A stretch of 33,885 nucleotides of DNA from JANNAV01 sp031384695. Lineage in GTDB: Bacteria > Pseudomonadota > Alphaproteobacteria > Rhodobacterales > Rhodobacteraceae. The position numbers were made by a program, and so were the translations under genes. This document shows, piece by piece, positions 23,722 to 31,110 of this stretch; the stretch's first letter is position 1, and every line of letters starts with the position of its first letter. The notes beneath the pieces were generated by a model. That model was given only the letters and a program-made list of their open reading frames with translations. It did no database searches and had not been told where the DNA came from. The stretch spans positions 1 through 33,885 of the forward strand of contig JANNAV010000181.1 of the NCBI GenBank assembly GCA_031384695.1. Reading direction: 5' to 3'.

Positions 23722-24675
23722 ATGACCCGTACCGTGCTGGAATCCAAAACAAAAACCGTTGTTATCGGCTTTGACGAACCCTTCTGCGTGATTGGCGAGC
23801 GAATCAACCCCACCGGCCGCAAGAAACTTGCGGCCGAGCTGGAGGCCGGGGATTTCTCGACCGTGCAGAAAGACGCGCTGGAGCAGGTGGCCTGCGGCGC
23901 CATGGTTCTGGATGTGAATGCGGGCGTGGTTTACAATTCCAACCCCAATCCGAACGAGACCGAACCGCCGTTGATGACGGCGATGATCAAGCTGGTGCAA
24001 ACGCTGGTGGACGTGCCCCTGTGCATCGACAGCTCGGTTCCCGGCGCGCTTGAGGCGGGGCTTGCCGCCTGCGAAGGCCGCCCGCTGTTGAACTCGGTCA
24101 CCGGCGAAGAGGACCGTCTGGAACTGGTTCTGCCGCTGGTGAAGAAATACAACGTGCCGGTGGTGGCAATCTCGAACGACGATACCGGCATCTCGATGGA
24201 CCCGGATGTGCGCTTTGCGGTGGCGAAAAAGATCGTCCAGCGCGCCGCCGATTTCGGCATTCCCGCGCATGACATCGTGGTTGATCCGCTGGTGATGCCG
24301 GTGGGTGCCCTGGGCGATGCGGGCCAGCAGGTGTTCACCCTGGTGCGCCGGTTGCGCGATGAGTTGGGGGTCAACACCACCTGTGGCGCGTCGAACATCT
24401 CGTTCGGTCTGCCGCACCGGCATGGCATCAACGCGGCGTTTCTGCCGATGGCCATCGGTGCGGGGATGACCAGCGCCATCATGAACCCGGTCCGCCCGGT
24501 GGAGATGGAAGCGATCCGCGCCGCCAACTTTCTGATGAACCACGACGCGAACGGTGCGGAATGGATCCGCTTTGCCAAGGTGCTGGAACTGGTGGCCGAA
24601 GGCATGCCCTTTGCCGAAGCCAGCGCCGCCGTCGCCTCGGCTGGCAAAGGCCGCCGGGGGGGCCGCTCGCGCTAA
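23722..24675 (+). CDS. methyltetrahydrofolate:corrinoid methyltransferase (DHPS-like barrel)
   Basis: Cytosolic methyltransferase of the pterin-binding family (AcsE/MtgA-like), 317 residues. Seen are the pterin-binding signature FCVIGERINPTGRKKLA near the N-terminus, GAMVLDVNAGVV, PLCIDSSVPGALEAGL, the Asp/Asn-rich AISNDDTGISMD, DIVVDPLVMPVGA and TTCGASNISFGLP. These residues normally bind the folate ring and allow methyl exchange with a cobalamin protein. It has no corrinoid-binding or homocysteine-binding domain, so it needs a separate corrinoid partner, which is not in this window. It lies 15 bp after the MTHFR gene. MtgA of the glycine-betaine system is the closest named analogue. The C-terminus is Arg/Gly-rich and its TAA abuts repeat copy 4. 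Confidence 0.9.
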   Translation: MTRTVLESKTKTVVIGFDEPFCVIGERINPTGRKKLAAELEAGDFSTVQKDALEQVACGAMVLDVNAGVVYNSNPNPNETEPPLMTAMIKLVQTLVDVPLCIDSSVPGALEAGLAACEGRPLLNSVTGEEDRLELVLPLVKKYNVPVVAISNDDTGISMDPDVRFAVAKKIVQRAADFGIPAHDIVVDPLVMPVGALGDAGQQVFTLVRRLRDELGVNTTCGASNISFGLPHRHGINAAFLPMAIGAGMTSAIMNPVRPVEMEAIRAANFLMNHDANGAEWIRFAKVLELVAEGMPFAEASAAVASAGKGRRGGRSR

Positions 24676-24784
24676 AACGGATTTTCTTCAATCTGATTCA
24701 GATTGAAGGAAATCCAAGACAAGATCAGCTTGGGAATGCTGCGTGTTGCGTACAATCGGGTGAATCCGATTGTACGCAACAGGC
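24676..24784 (+). repeat. two-palindrome intergenic repeat, copy 4 (A to B orientation)
   Basis: Palindrome A is 24679-24715 (arms matched except one wobble pair, GATTC centre). The spacer has AAGACAAGATCAGCTTGGG. Palindrome B is 24741-24784 (44 bp), with a perfect 16-bp core stem around GTGAAT that creates a second GANTC site. It starts directly at the TAA stop of the methyltransferase gene and may act as its 3' end. The right edge GGCGCTAAA is the inverse of the left-edge type TTTAGAGC. Confidence 0.92.
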
Positions 24785-24910
24785 GCTAAACCACAGGTTT
24801 GCCGCATCCGCCCCACCGGATGCGGCATTTCCATTTTTCGCGACAATTCGGTAGCATTGTTTCCTTTCGCGCGATAATCTTGGTGAAACATCAGGATCAA
24901 GGGCCGAAAG

Positions 24911-25357
24911 ATGCGCAAACCCACACCAAAACCGGCCAATTCCGCCAGCAAACCCAAGCTGGTGGCCAAAGTTGCCGCCACGCCTGCCACACCCGATATC
25001 GCCCCTGCCGAGGCGGGGGTGGCGGCGGCCCCAATGCTGCAAACCAAGATCAAGGATCTGGTAGACCGCATCGCCGCCGCAACCGGGCAAAAGCCGAAAG
25101 ATGTGCGCGATGTGGCGGTGGCGACGCTGGCCGAACTGGGCAAGGCGCTGGACAAAGGCGAATTGCTGAACCTGCCGCCGCTGGGCAAGATCAAGGTCAA
25201 CCGCAGCCGCGAACTTGATAACGGCGCCTCGCTTACCCTGAAACTGCGGCGCGGCGGGGGCAGTTCTGTAGGCGGCACTGGGGCCGGTTCTGGCGGCGCG
25301 GCTGCCAACCGCAAGAGCGCAAAAGTCGCTCTTGTAGAGGCCGGGGAAGACAGCTAA
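24911..25357 (+). CDS. HU/IHF-family DNA-binding protein with N-terminal extension
   Basis: 148-residue basic protein. Residues about 45-115 match the HU/IHF fold: two helices (LQTKIKDLVDRIAAATGQKP, VRDVAVATLAELGKALDKGE), then LPPLGKIKVNRSRE and LTLKLRR, the hairpin leading into the DNA-binding arm region. The arm is shortened and the usual NPRTG motif is missing, so it is a divergent HU. A Lys/Pro/Ala-rich tail (1-42) and a Gly/Ser/Ala-rich C-terminus flank the domain. ATG 24911 follows GAAAG. It is monocistronic between repeat copy 4 and tRNA-Val. Nucleoid-associated function is probable by family but the altered arm makes it uncertain. Confidence 0.82.
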   Translation: MRKPTPKPANSASKPKLVAKVAATPATPDIAPAEAGVAAAPMLQTKIKDLVDRIAAATGQKPKDVRDVAVATLAELGKALDKGELLNLPPLGKIKVNRSRELDNGASLTLKLRRGGGSSVGGTGAGSGGAAANRKSAKVALVEAGEDS

Positions 25358-25372
25358 TACCCGCCTCGAAAT

Positions 25373-25447
25373 GGGTGATTAGCTCAGTGGTAGAGCGCTT
25401 CGTTCACATCGAAGATGTCAGGGGTTCAAATCCCTTATCACCCACCA
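25373..25447 (+). tRNA. tRNA-Val (anticodon CAC)
   Basis: 75-nt cloverleaf starting GGGTGATTAGCTCAGTGG. Acceptor arms are GGGTGAT / ATCACCC, anticodon stem CTTCG / CGAAG with loop TTCACAT (anticodon CAC), T loop GTTCAAATC, discriminator A, and CCA encoded at 25445-25447. Confidence 0.95.
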
Positions 25448-25550
25448 TTTCCCTGATTTTGGCCCCGGAGGGCGGCGTCAATGCGCTTGCAAGCCGCTTC
25501 TGTCTGCATAAGGTGTGCATAGGAATGTGCATGGGAGTATTGGTGTGCAA

Positions 25551-26351
25551 ATGCGATTTTTCGGTCTGATCCTGCTGGTCGCGCTGACATCAGGCGGCGC
25601 GCAAATGGCTGTGGCCGCCCCCTGCAGCAAGGATGGCGGCCAGTATGAAAGCTGGAAACCGCTGATGGCCGATGAAGCAAAAGCCGCCGGCGTGGGCCAG
25701 CGCGGCATCGCGGCGTTGCTGGCAAGCTCTTATTCCAAAACGACAATTTCGGCGGATCGCAATCAGAAAAGCTTCAAGTACAGCATCGAAAAATTTCTGA
25801 AAGTGCGCGGCGCTGATGCCATCGTCAAACAGGGCCGCGCCCGCAAAGCCAAGAACGCCGCCCTTTACGCGCAGATTGAACAGGCCTACGGCGTGCCGGC
25901 AGGCGTGGTGATCGCCATTCACGGCATGGAAACCGGCTTCGGCAACTTCATGGGCGACACCAACGTGGTGTCCGCCATTGCCACGTTGTCTTATGATTGC
26001 CGGCGTTCGGCGTTCTTCACACCGCATCTGATCGGCGCGCTGATGCTGGTGGATCAGGGCTCGATCAGCGCAAGTTCGGTTGGCGCCAAGCATGGCGAGC
26101 TGGGGCACACTCAGTTTTTGCCAGGTAATGCAATGACTTATGGGGTGGATGGCAATGGTGACGGGGTGATTGATCTTGGCAACGCCACCGACGCGCTGAC
26201 CTCGACCGCCAATTACCTGCGCGCCAAGGGCTGGGTGCCGGGCAAAGGCTATCAAAAGGGCGAGCCGAATTTCGCGGTGATCAAAGAGTGGAACGCGGCC
26301 AGCGTCTATCAGGAGGCGATTGCGATCATGGGCGCCAAAATTGATCGCTGA
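25551..26351 (+). CDS. lytic murein transglycosylase, MltB type
   Basis: Periplasmic lytic transglycosylase that cleaves the MurNAc-GlcNAc bond with 1,6-anhydro ring formation. The 266-residue product has a signal peptide (MRFFGLILLVALTSGGAQMAVAA) and a single SLT_2 (MltB-like) domain. The catalytic Glu127 lies in IAIHGMETGFGNFMG. Further typical motifs are CRRSAFFTPHLIGAL, GAKHGELGHTQFLPGNAMTY, DGNGDGVIDLGNATDALTST and NYLRAKGWVPG. There is no lipobox, so it is soluble. ATG 25551 is chosen because it starts the signal peptide; upstream in-frame codons back to 25515 code for a non-hydrophobic stretch. It is shorter than E. coli MltB (361), lacking the C-terminal binding module. Convergent with the GGDEF gene. 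Confidence 0.92.
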   Translation: MRFFGLILLVALTSGGAQMAVAAPCSKDGGQYESWKPLMADEAKAAGVGQRGIAALLASSYSKTTISADRNQKSFKYSIEKFLKVRGADAIVKQGRARKAKNAALYAQIEQAYGVPAGVVIAIHGMETGFGNFMGDTNVVSAIATLSYDCRRSAFFTPHLIGALMLVDQGSISASSVGAKHGELGHTQFLPGNAMTYGVDGNGDGVIDLGNATDALTSTANYLRAKGWVPGKGYQKGEPNFAVIKEWNAASVYQEAIAIMGAKIDR

Positions 26352-26381
26352 TGCGGTTTGTCTGGTGACGCTTCGGGTTGA

Positions 26382-27413
26382 TCAGGCCGACAATCGCCCC
26401 GGCTCGGGCGGGGTGAAAAACTGCGCCTGTCCGCGCCCTGCGCGTTTGGAGGCATAAAGCGCATCGTCGGCATCGCTGAGCATTCTGTCGGCATCGGGAT
26501 GGTCATACAATGTCGACACCGTCAGGCCGATGGAGGCCGAAATCCGGCAAACCTCGCCCTCAAACTCGGTGGGCAGCGTCAGGTGTTCGATGATGCGGCG
26601 GGCGATCTGGCCAAGTTGAGCCGCATCATAAAGCCCCGGCATGATGAGGACAAACTCATCCCCGCCAACCCGCGCCACGGTATCCGAATGGCGGGTTTCC
26701 GCCAGCAGCACCCTCGCCACCTCGCGCAGCACATGATCGCCCGCCGCATGACCCAGCGTATCATTCACCTGTTTGAAGAAATCGAGATCAATGTGCATCA
26801 GGCCAAAAGCGGTTTCATGGCGGGTAAGGGCGGCCAGCGTCAGATCAAGCGCGCGACGGTTGCGCAGACCGGTCAGCGTGTCGGTCAGCGCCTGTTCTTC
26901 GGCGGTTGATTTCGCGCCTTGCAAGCGCAGGTTCAGGTTGCGCGATTCCGCCATCACCGCCGATTGTGCCTCAACCAGATAAAGCATCTCGACCGTCAGA
27001 TCGGTGGGGGCGAAATCGGCATGGGTCAGGGCGTATTTCTCCAACGCCTTCACCACGCCTATGCCGATGGAAAGATTGATCAAAAGCCCCTGCCCCTGCC
27101 CCTGCCCCGGCCCCGCGAGCGGCACCGCAACCCCGCGCAACACCGCCCCGTCGCCCGCGCGCAACATCAGATGCAGCCGCCGCCCCGCGCGCGCCGTCAA
27201 CGCGGCCATACTGGCAGGGGCGCTGGGGCGGCAAAGCTCGAATACCGCATCAACCGCGCGGCCCGGCATCGGATCGGACGGTGAAAGCTTGGCCATCGTC
27301 GGGCCGACATGGGTGATGATGCCCGCAGCCGAAATCGCCAGATACATCGGCATCAGCCGCGCCAGAACCTCGGGCGCGAAGGCCAGAATGCCGGGTGTGG
27401 CCGCCGTGTTCAT
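26382..27413 (-). CDS. HNOBA-GGDEF diguanylate cyclase, partner of the H-NOX-like protein
   Basis: Predicted c-di-GMP synthase, 343 residues, cytosolic. The N-terminal ~165 residues match the heme-NO-binding-associated (HNOBA) domain (AAGIITHVGPTMAKL, AVFELCRP, GLLINLSIGIG, FAPTDLTVEMLYL). A short coiled-coil-like linker (AESRNLNLRLQGAKSTAEEQ) follows. The GGDEF domain has DTLTGLRNRR, HIDLDFFKQVND, the I-site RHSD about residues 241-244 and the active motif GGDEF at 250-254. Both are intact, so product inhibition is expected. A GQGQGQG run at about 103-109 comes from a short CCCTGC repeat. The stop of the upstream H-NOX-like gene overlaps this start as TGATG; GTG 27416 is an alternative start. 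The two genes form a sensor-effector pair. Confidence 0.9.
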   Translation of the reverse strand: MNTAATPGILAFAPEVLARLMPMYLAISAAGIITHVGPTMAKLSPSDPMPGRAVDAVFELCRPSAPASMAALTARAGRRLHLMLRAGDGAVLRGVAVPLAGPGQGQGQGLLINLSIGIGVVKALEKYALTHADFAPTDLTVEMLYLVEAQSAVMAESRNLNLRLQGAKSTAEEQALTDTLTGLRNRRALDLTLAALTRHETAFGLMHIDLDFFKQVNDTLGHAAGDHVLREVARVLLAETRHSDTVARVGGDEFVLIMPGLYDAAQLGQIARRIIEHLTLPTEFEGEVCRISASIGLTVSTLYDHPDADRMLSDADDALYASKRAGRGQAQFFTPPEPGRLSA

Positions 27414-28003
27414 CACGCGTTCACCCGCATCGCCAGATCAAAACTTTTACCCTCGGCAAAGCTTTGGTCCAGCAGTTGAATGGAAACCACCTCTTCCCCG
27501 GCAATCCGGCCTGCATGATCCAGCAGCACCAAAGCGCCGTAATCATCCGCCATCGCCCGCAGCAGGCCCACGATCACATAGCCGATGCCGGGGATCATGG
27601 CCGAGGCCGAAAGCTCGAACACGCCGTTGCCCTGATCGTGCAGCCGCAGGCTTGGCAGATCGATGTCGGGCAAGGCGAGGCGGCCGCGTTCGGGCAGATC
27701 TTCCAGCGAATTGATGAAATCGGAAAAGTTCACCCCACCGAACCGCAACAACCGCCTGAGCGATTCCAGATTGGGGTGCGACACAAGGTAAGTGCCCATA
27801 TCTTCGAGCAAAACCTCGCGCGGGCGGCCCAGAACCCCCATGGCGGCCAGGATCACCGCCTCGGTCAGCTGGGGTTCATAGGTCAGCATCGCCTCAAAAT
27901 TCTCGAACCCAAGGCCCGCGCTTTGCGCCACCCGGCCCCAGACCGCATCGCCGTAAGTGTCGCGCAAAAAGCACTGGATCGACCGATTTATCAAACCATG
28001 CAT
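27413..28003 (-). CDS. H-NOX-like (heme NO-binding domain) protein lacking the heme-ligand residues
   Basis: 196-residue cytosolic protein with the H-NOX fold: MHGLINRSIQCFLRDTYGDA matches the domain's first helix, followed by LTYEPQLTEAVILAAMGVLG, YLVSHPNLESLRRLLRFGG, FINSLEDLPERG and VGLLRAMADDYGALVL. In known H-NOX proteins the proximal heme His lies in an LDxxH context; here the aligned position is Pro (SLEDLPERG). The YxSxR propionate-binding motif is also absent (the aligned segment is SAMIP). Heme binding in the usual way is therefore doubtful. The start at 28003 is chosen because H-NOX domains begin MxG; ATGs at 28030 and 28045 are in frame. It is directly coupled to the HNOBA-GGDEF gene. 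Confidence 0.85.
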   Translation of the reverse strand: MHGLINRSIQCFLRDTYGDAVWGRVAQSAGLGFENFEAMLTYEPQLTEAVILAAMGVLGRPREVLLEDMGTYLVSHPNLESLRRLLRFGGVNFSDFINSLEDLPERGRLALPDIDLPSLRLHDQGNGVFELSASAMIPGIGYVIVGLLRAMADDYGALVLLDHAGRIAGEEVVSIQLLDQSFAEGKSFDLAMRVNA

Positions 28004-28105
28004 GTGCCACCCGAAGCGTTGATTCCCCATTGAACCTAGGCCCAAGCGGTTAACAATTCGCGAAGCCGGGCCGAAAAGCCGGGCAGAAAAGCCGGGCCGG
28101 GCCTT

Positions 28106-28645
28106 TCAGGGCGCGACCATCAACCCCAGATCGCCCATGCTGATCCGGTTGACCGGGGCCGCACTCATCGCGGGCGGCGCTTTTTGCAGGGCGGCAATCA
28201 GGGCGCTGCCCTGGGCAAGGTCCGGCATGATGCCGCCCACCGCCAGCACCTGCCGCCGCTGCAGCGCGCCTTTATCTGGCAAAAGCCCCTCAAATACGAC
28301 TTGATCCGCACCGACACGGCGCAACAACATCGCCTCTTCGCCGGGGTAATCCGTCCAGAGATCCGCCACCACCAGCACACAACCGGGCGCACCGTCGGGC
28401 ATTTGGGCGCTGCAATCGCGCAGCCATTCGGCCAGATCTGCGGGCTTGGCCGCCGCCAACACCATATCGCGCGTGGCCGTGGCGGTGACCGGCTGTAACG
28501 GCAACACCGCCACCAACGCCGCGCGCAAGACATCGGGGTTTTGCGTCGCCTGTGGCGGGCTCTGGTCGCGTGCCTGCACCAGATAGACAGCGCCAGCCGC
28601 AAGGGCCGCAATCAGCACCAGCCATCGGTACGGCAGAACTTTCAT
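28106..28645 (-). CDS. membrane-anchored or secreted protein of unknown function
   Basis: 179-residue protein not recognised as any family. It begins with a short basic stretch and one hydrophobic segment (LPYRWLVLIAALAAGAVYLV), either an uncleaved anchor or a signal peptide, followed by a soluble region. That region contains LRAALVAVLPLQPVTATATR, a DCSAQMPDGAPGCVLVVADL segment with two Cys that could pair, and a predicted alpha/beta pattern (GADQVVFEGLLP, RRQVLAVGGIMPDL). The ATG at 28645 has GGAGG seven bases upstream. It lies 57 bp after mttB and on the same strand, so it may be co-transcribed with it, but nothing ties it to methyl transfer. Confidence 0.75.
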   Translation of the reverse strand: MKVLPYRWLVLIAALAAGAVYLVQARDQSPPQATQNPDVLRAALVAVLPLQPVTATATRDMVLAAAKPADLAEWLRDCSAQMPDGAPGCVLVVADLWTDYPGEEAMLLRRVGADQVVFEGLLPDKGALQRRQVLAVGGIMPDLAQGSALIAALQKAPPAMSAAPVNRISMGDLGLMVAP

Positions 28646-28702
28646 CACTTAGCCTCCACAGTCTGGCCGGCAAACCGCACTGGTCGCAACGCGCAGCGAC
28701 CT

Positions 28703-30259
28703 TTAGAAATCGGTCGGCGCGCCGCCTTCCTGCTTGCGCCGGGCCACAAAGCGGCGCAAATCTTCCTGATGATCGCCGTTCATCGCGGGGGCTTCGAATT
28801 CGGCGATGATCTGCTTGTAGATGCGGTGCGCGCGTTCCGCCGTCCACACCGAGCCGTCCAGCTGCCACGCCTCGTAATTGCGCCAATCGCTGACCATCGG
28901 CGCATAAAACGCTGTGGAATAGCGGGCTTGGGTATGCGCGCAGCCAAAGTAATGCCCGCCCGCCCCCACTTCCTTGACCGCATCAAAGGCGATGTCATCC
29001 TCTGTGGTGGCGAAGGTTGCCTCCTCGAAATAGCGCTGGATCATCTGCAGCACTTCGCAGTCCATGATGAACTTTTCCGGGGACGCGATCAGCCCGCCTT
29101 CCAGCCAGCCCGCCGAATGGTACACCATGTTGGTGCGGCTTTGCACCGCCGCCCACAGGCTGTTCGAGGTTTCCCACATCGCCTGCCCGTCCGGCACGTT
29201 CGCCGCACACACCCCGGAAGAGCGCAGTGGCAGCTTGTAATGGCGCACCAACTGCCCGGTCATCTGGGTCGCGCGCATGTATTCCGGCGTGCCAAACGCC
29301 GGTGCGCCCGATTTCATATCGACATTCGAGGTGAAGGTGCCCATCGCCACCGGGCAACCCGGATTGATGTATTGCAGCAAGGCCACCGCCGCCAGCCCCT
29401 CGGCGATGCTCAGCGCCACCGCCCCCGCCATCGTCACCGGCGCCATTGCGCCGGCCAGCGTGAACGGCGTGACAATCACCGGCTGCCCCCGCCGCGCCAG
29501 ACGCATCGCGCCGTCCAGCATCGGGTAATCATGCTTCAACGGGGATACCGAGTTGATGTTGGTGTACATGCGCGGGCGGGCGCGGAACTCCTCATCCGAA
29601 AGCCCGCCCGCGATGCGCGCCATCTCCATCACATCCTCAACCCGCTCGGCCCCCAGCGAATAGGCATGCACCACCTTGTCGGTCAGCGTCAGTTTCTCGT
29701 AAAGGCAGTCCAGATGCCGCACGCCCGGGTGAATATCAATCGGCTCCACCGGATAGCCGCCCGCGATATGGATGCAGTTGAAATACTGCGTCAGTTTCAT
29801 GAAATCCTTGAAGGTTTCAAAATCGCCCGAGCGTTTGCCCCGCTCCATATCCCACGAACTTGGCGGCGATGACACATTCACAAACAGCATGTGCTTGCCA
29901 CCCATGATCACTTCGCGCGCCGGATTGCGCGGGGTGATGGTGAAGGTTTCCGGCGCATGGGCCAGCATTTCCATCACGAAATCTTCGTCCATCCGCACGT
30001 TGGTGCCTTCCACCCGGCACCCCGCCTGCTTCAGGATGGTCACCGCGTCGGGGTTCAGAAACTCGATGCCGATCTCGCGCAATATCCGCATCGCACCCCG
30101 GTGGATGGCCTGCACGCCGTCGGCATCCAATGGCTCGGTCGGGCGGTCCGGGTTCACCGGAATACGCCACGGCATCTGATCCACCGCCGCCGATCCTGCC
30201 CGCACCTTGTTGCCGGCACGGCCTCCGGCGCGGCGCCTTGGGGTTAACTCTTCGGTCAT
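28703..30259 (-). CDS. trimethylamine methyltransferase family protein (MttB superfamily, non-pyrrolysine)
   Basis: 518-residue cytosolic methyltransferase of the MttB superfamily, which moves a methyl group from a quaternary or tertiary amine to a corrinoid protein. Landmarks are AIHRGAMRILREIGIEFLNP, HMLFVNVSSPPSSWD, IAGGYPVEPIDIHPG, GYxSP-like YTNINSVSPLKHD, TPFTLAGAMAPVTMAGAVAL and VYHSAGWLEGGLIASPEKFI. There is no in-frame TAG, so it is a non-pyrrolysine homologue like the glycine-betaine enzyme MtgB rather than true trimethylamine MttB. ATG 30259 has GGAG six bases upstream; the N-terminus (1-30) is Arg/Gly-rich. The methyl acceptor corrinoid protein and its activase are not in the window; the THF methyltransferase and MTHFR are 4 kb away on the other strand. 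The substrate is not determinable. Confidence 0.92.
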   Translation of the reverse strand: MTEELTPRRRAGGRAGNKVRAGSAAVDQMPWRIPVNPDRPTEPLDADGVQAIHRGAMRILREIGIEFLNPDAVTILKQAGCRVEGTNVRMDEDFVMEMLAHAPETFTITPRNPAREVIMGGKHMLFVNVSSPPSSWDMERGKRSGDFETFKDFMKLTQYFNCIHIAGGYPVEPIDIHPGVRHLDCLYEKLTLTDKVVHAYSLGAERVEDVMEMARIAGGLSDEEFRARPRMYTNINSVSPLKHDYPMLDGAMRLARRGQPVIVTPFTLAGAMAPVTMAGAVALSIAEGLAAVALLQYINPGCPVAMGTFTSNVDMKSGAPAFGTPEYMRATQMTGQLVRHYKLPLRSSGVCAANVPDGQAMWETSNSLWAAVQSRTNMVYHSAGWLEGGLIASPEKFIMDCEVLQMIQRYFEEATFATTEDDIAFDAVKEVGAGGHYFGCAHTQARYSTAFYAPMVSDWRNYEAWQLDGSVWTAERAHRIYKQIIAEFEAPAMNGDHQEDLRRFVARRKQEGGAPTDF

Positions 30260-30379
30260 GCCGGTCTCCATCCTTGGCCGCAGCACGCGCCCGCCATCCC
30301 CGGCAGGATGGCCGAAACGCCGCCCGGGCGCGCACCTCGTTCCCGACGATTAGGTGTCGTTTTTCGCCGCTTGCATGGT

Positions 30380-31087
30380 TCAGGCGCGCGAAAGACCGTC
30401 AATCCACCCAAGCAGCCCGCTGATATCGGGCATCACCACATCGGCGTAAGGGGCCAGATCGGCGGCACCCGCGATACCCGTCAGCACCGCAACCGCGAAC
30501 ATGCCCGCCGCCCGTGCAGCCTCAAGATCATGCACGGAATCGCCCACCATGGCGATGCGCGCGGGGGCCACGCCGCAAACCCGGGCAAAGGCCAGCAACT
30601 GCCCCGGCGCAGGCTTGCCACCAAAGCCGGAATCGCAGCCCGCCACAAAGCCGAACATCTCCAGCACGCCCGCGTGGCGCAAATGGGTGCGGGCGGGAAG
30701 CTCGGTATCATTGGTGGCCAACCCCAGCAGCAGCCCCCGGTCGCGCAAGGCGCCCAGAACCGCAGGCAGGTTCACCGCCGGCCGCATCGGCGCGGTTGCC
30801 GCAAGCGCATTCATCCGCGCGTTCAGCGCCTGCTCTGACATCCCCGACAGATGCGGCACCAACAGCGCCGCGATCTCGGGCGTGGTATGGGCGATCACCG
30901 GGCTGTCTGGCGCAAAACCGCCCGTCGCCGGATCATAGCCCAGCACGCGCGCCAGAACCGCGCCGTCCGCCCCCCCCGCCACCAGTTCCGCCAGCAGGCT
31001 GTGCGTCCACGCCCCCCAACTGGAGCGGAAGTCGAACAAAGTGCCGTCCTTGTCGAAAATCACCGCGTCAATCATCGCGTCGATCAT
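30380..31087 (-). CDS. HAD-superfamily phosphatase, phosphoglycolate phosphatase-like
   Basis: 235-residue cytosolic hydrolase of the HAD superfamily, subclass I. Motif I is VIFDKDGTLFDF (nucleophile Asp12, acid/base Asp14), motif II is LGLATNDTE, motif III Lys is in GFGGKPAPGQLL, and motif IV is AMVGDSVHDLEAAR. A helical cap lies at about 20-85. It resembles Gph-type phosphatases, but substrate cannot be told. ATG 31087 has AGGAG five bases upstream and starts the fold. It follows the DUF3572 gene by 23 bp and is likely co-transcribed with it; mttB lies 120 bp downstream. Confidence 0.9.
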   Translation of the reverse strand: MIDAMIDAVIFDKDGTLFDFRSSWGAWTHSLLAELVAGGADGAVLARVLGYDPATGGFAPDSPVIAHTTPEIAALLVPHLSGMSEQALNARMNALAATAPMRPAVNLPAVLGALRDRGLLLGLATNDTELPARTHLRHAGVLEMFGFVAGCDSGFGGKPAPGQLLAFARVCGVAPARIAMVGDSVHDLEAARAAGMFAVAVLTGIAGAADLAPYADVVMPDISGLLGWIDGLSRA

Positions 31088-31110
31088 TGTGGCTCCTGCC
31101 CTGTTCGGGG

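Noticed and set aside
22789..24675. Classical methionine-synthesis operon (metF plus a split metH)
   Set aside because: No homocysteine-binding, cobalamin-binding or activation domain is present; the second protein is the pterin-binding barrel alone and the first is the divergent MTHFR type found with corrinoid demethylation genes.
1201..24784. The four repeats as a CRISPR array or insertion sequences
   Set aside because: The copies are kilobases apart, in both orientations and in different gene gaps; there are no spacers, cas genes or transposase genes.
25375..25569. Short + strand open frame starting inside tRNA-Val
   Set aside because: Its first 24 codons are the tRNA gene itself and the rest leads into the mltB leader; there is no ribosome site.
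27086..27112. CCCTGC microsatellite within the HNOBA-GGDEF gene as a phase-variation switch
   Set aside because: The unit is 6 bp, so changes keep the frame, and only about four imperfect units are present; it merely encodes a short Gly-Gln run.
28703..30259. Possible pyrrolysine-containing MttB
   Set aside because: The gene has no in-frame TAG and reads through as one frame; it belongs to the non-pyrrolysine branch.
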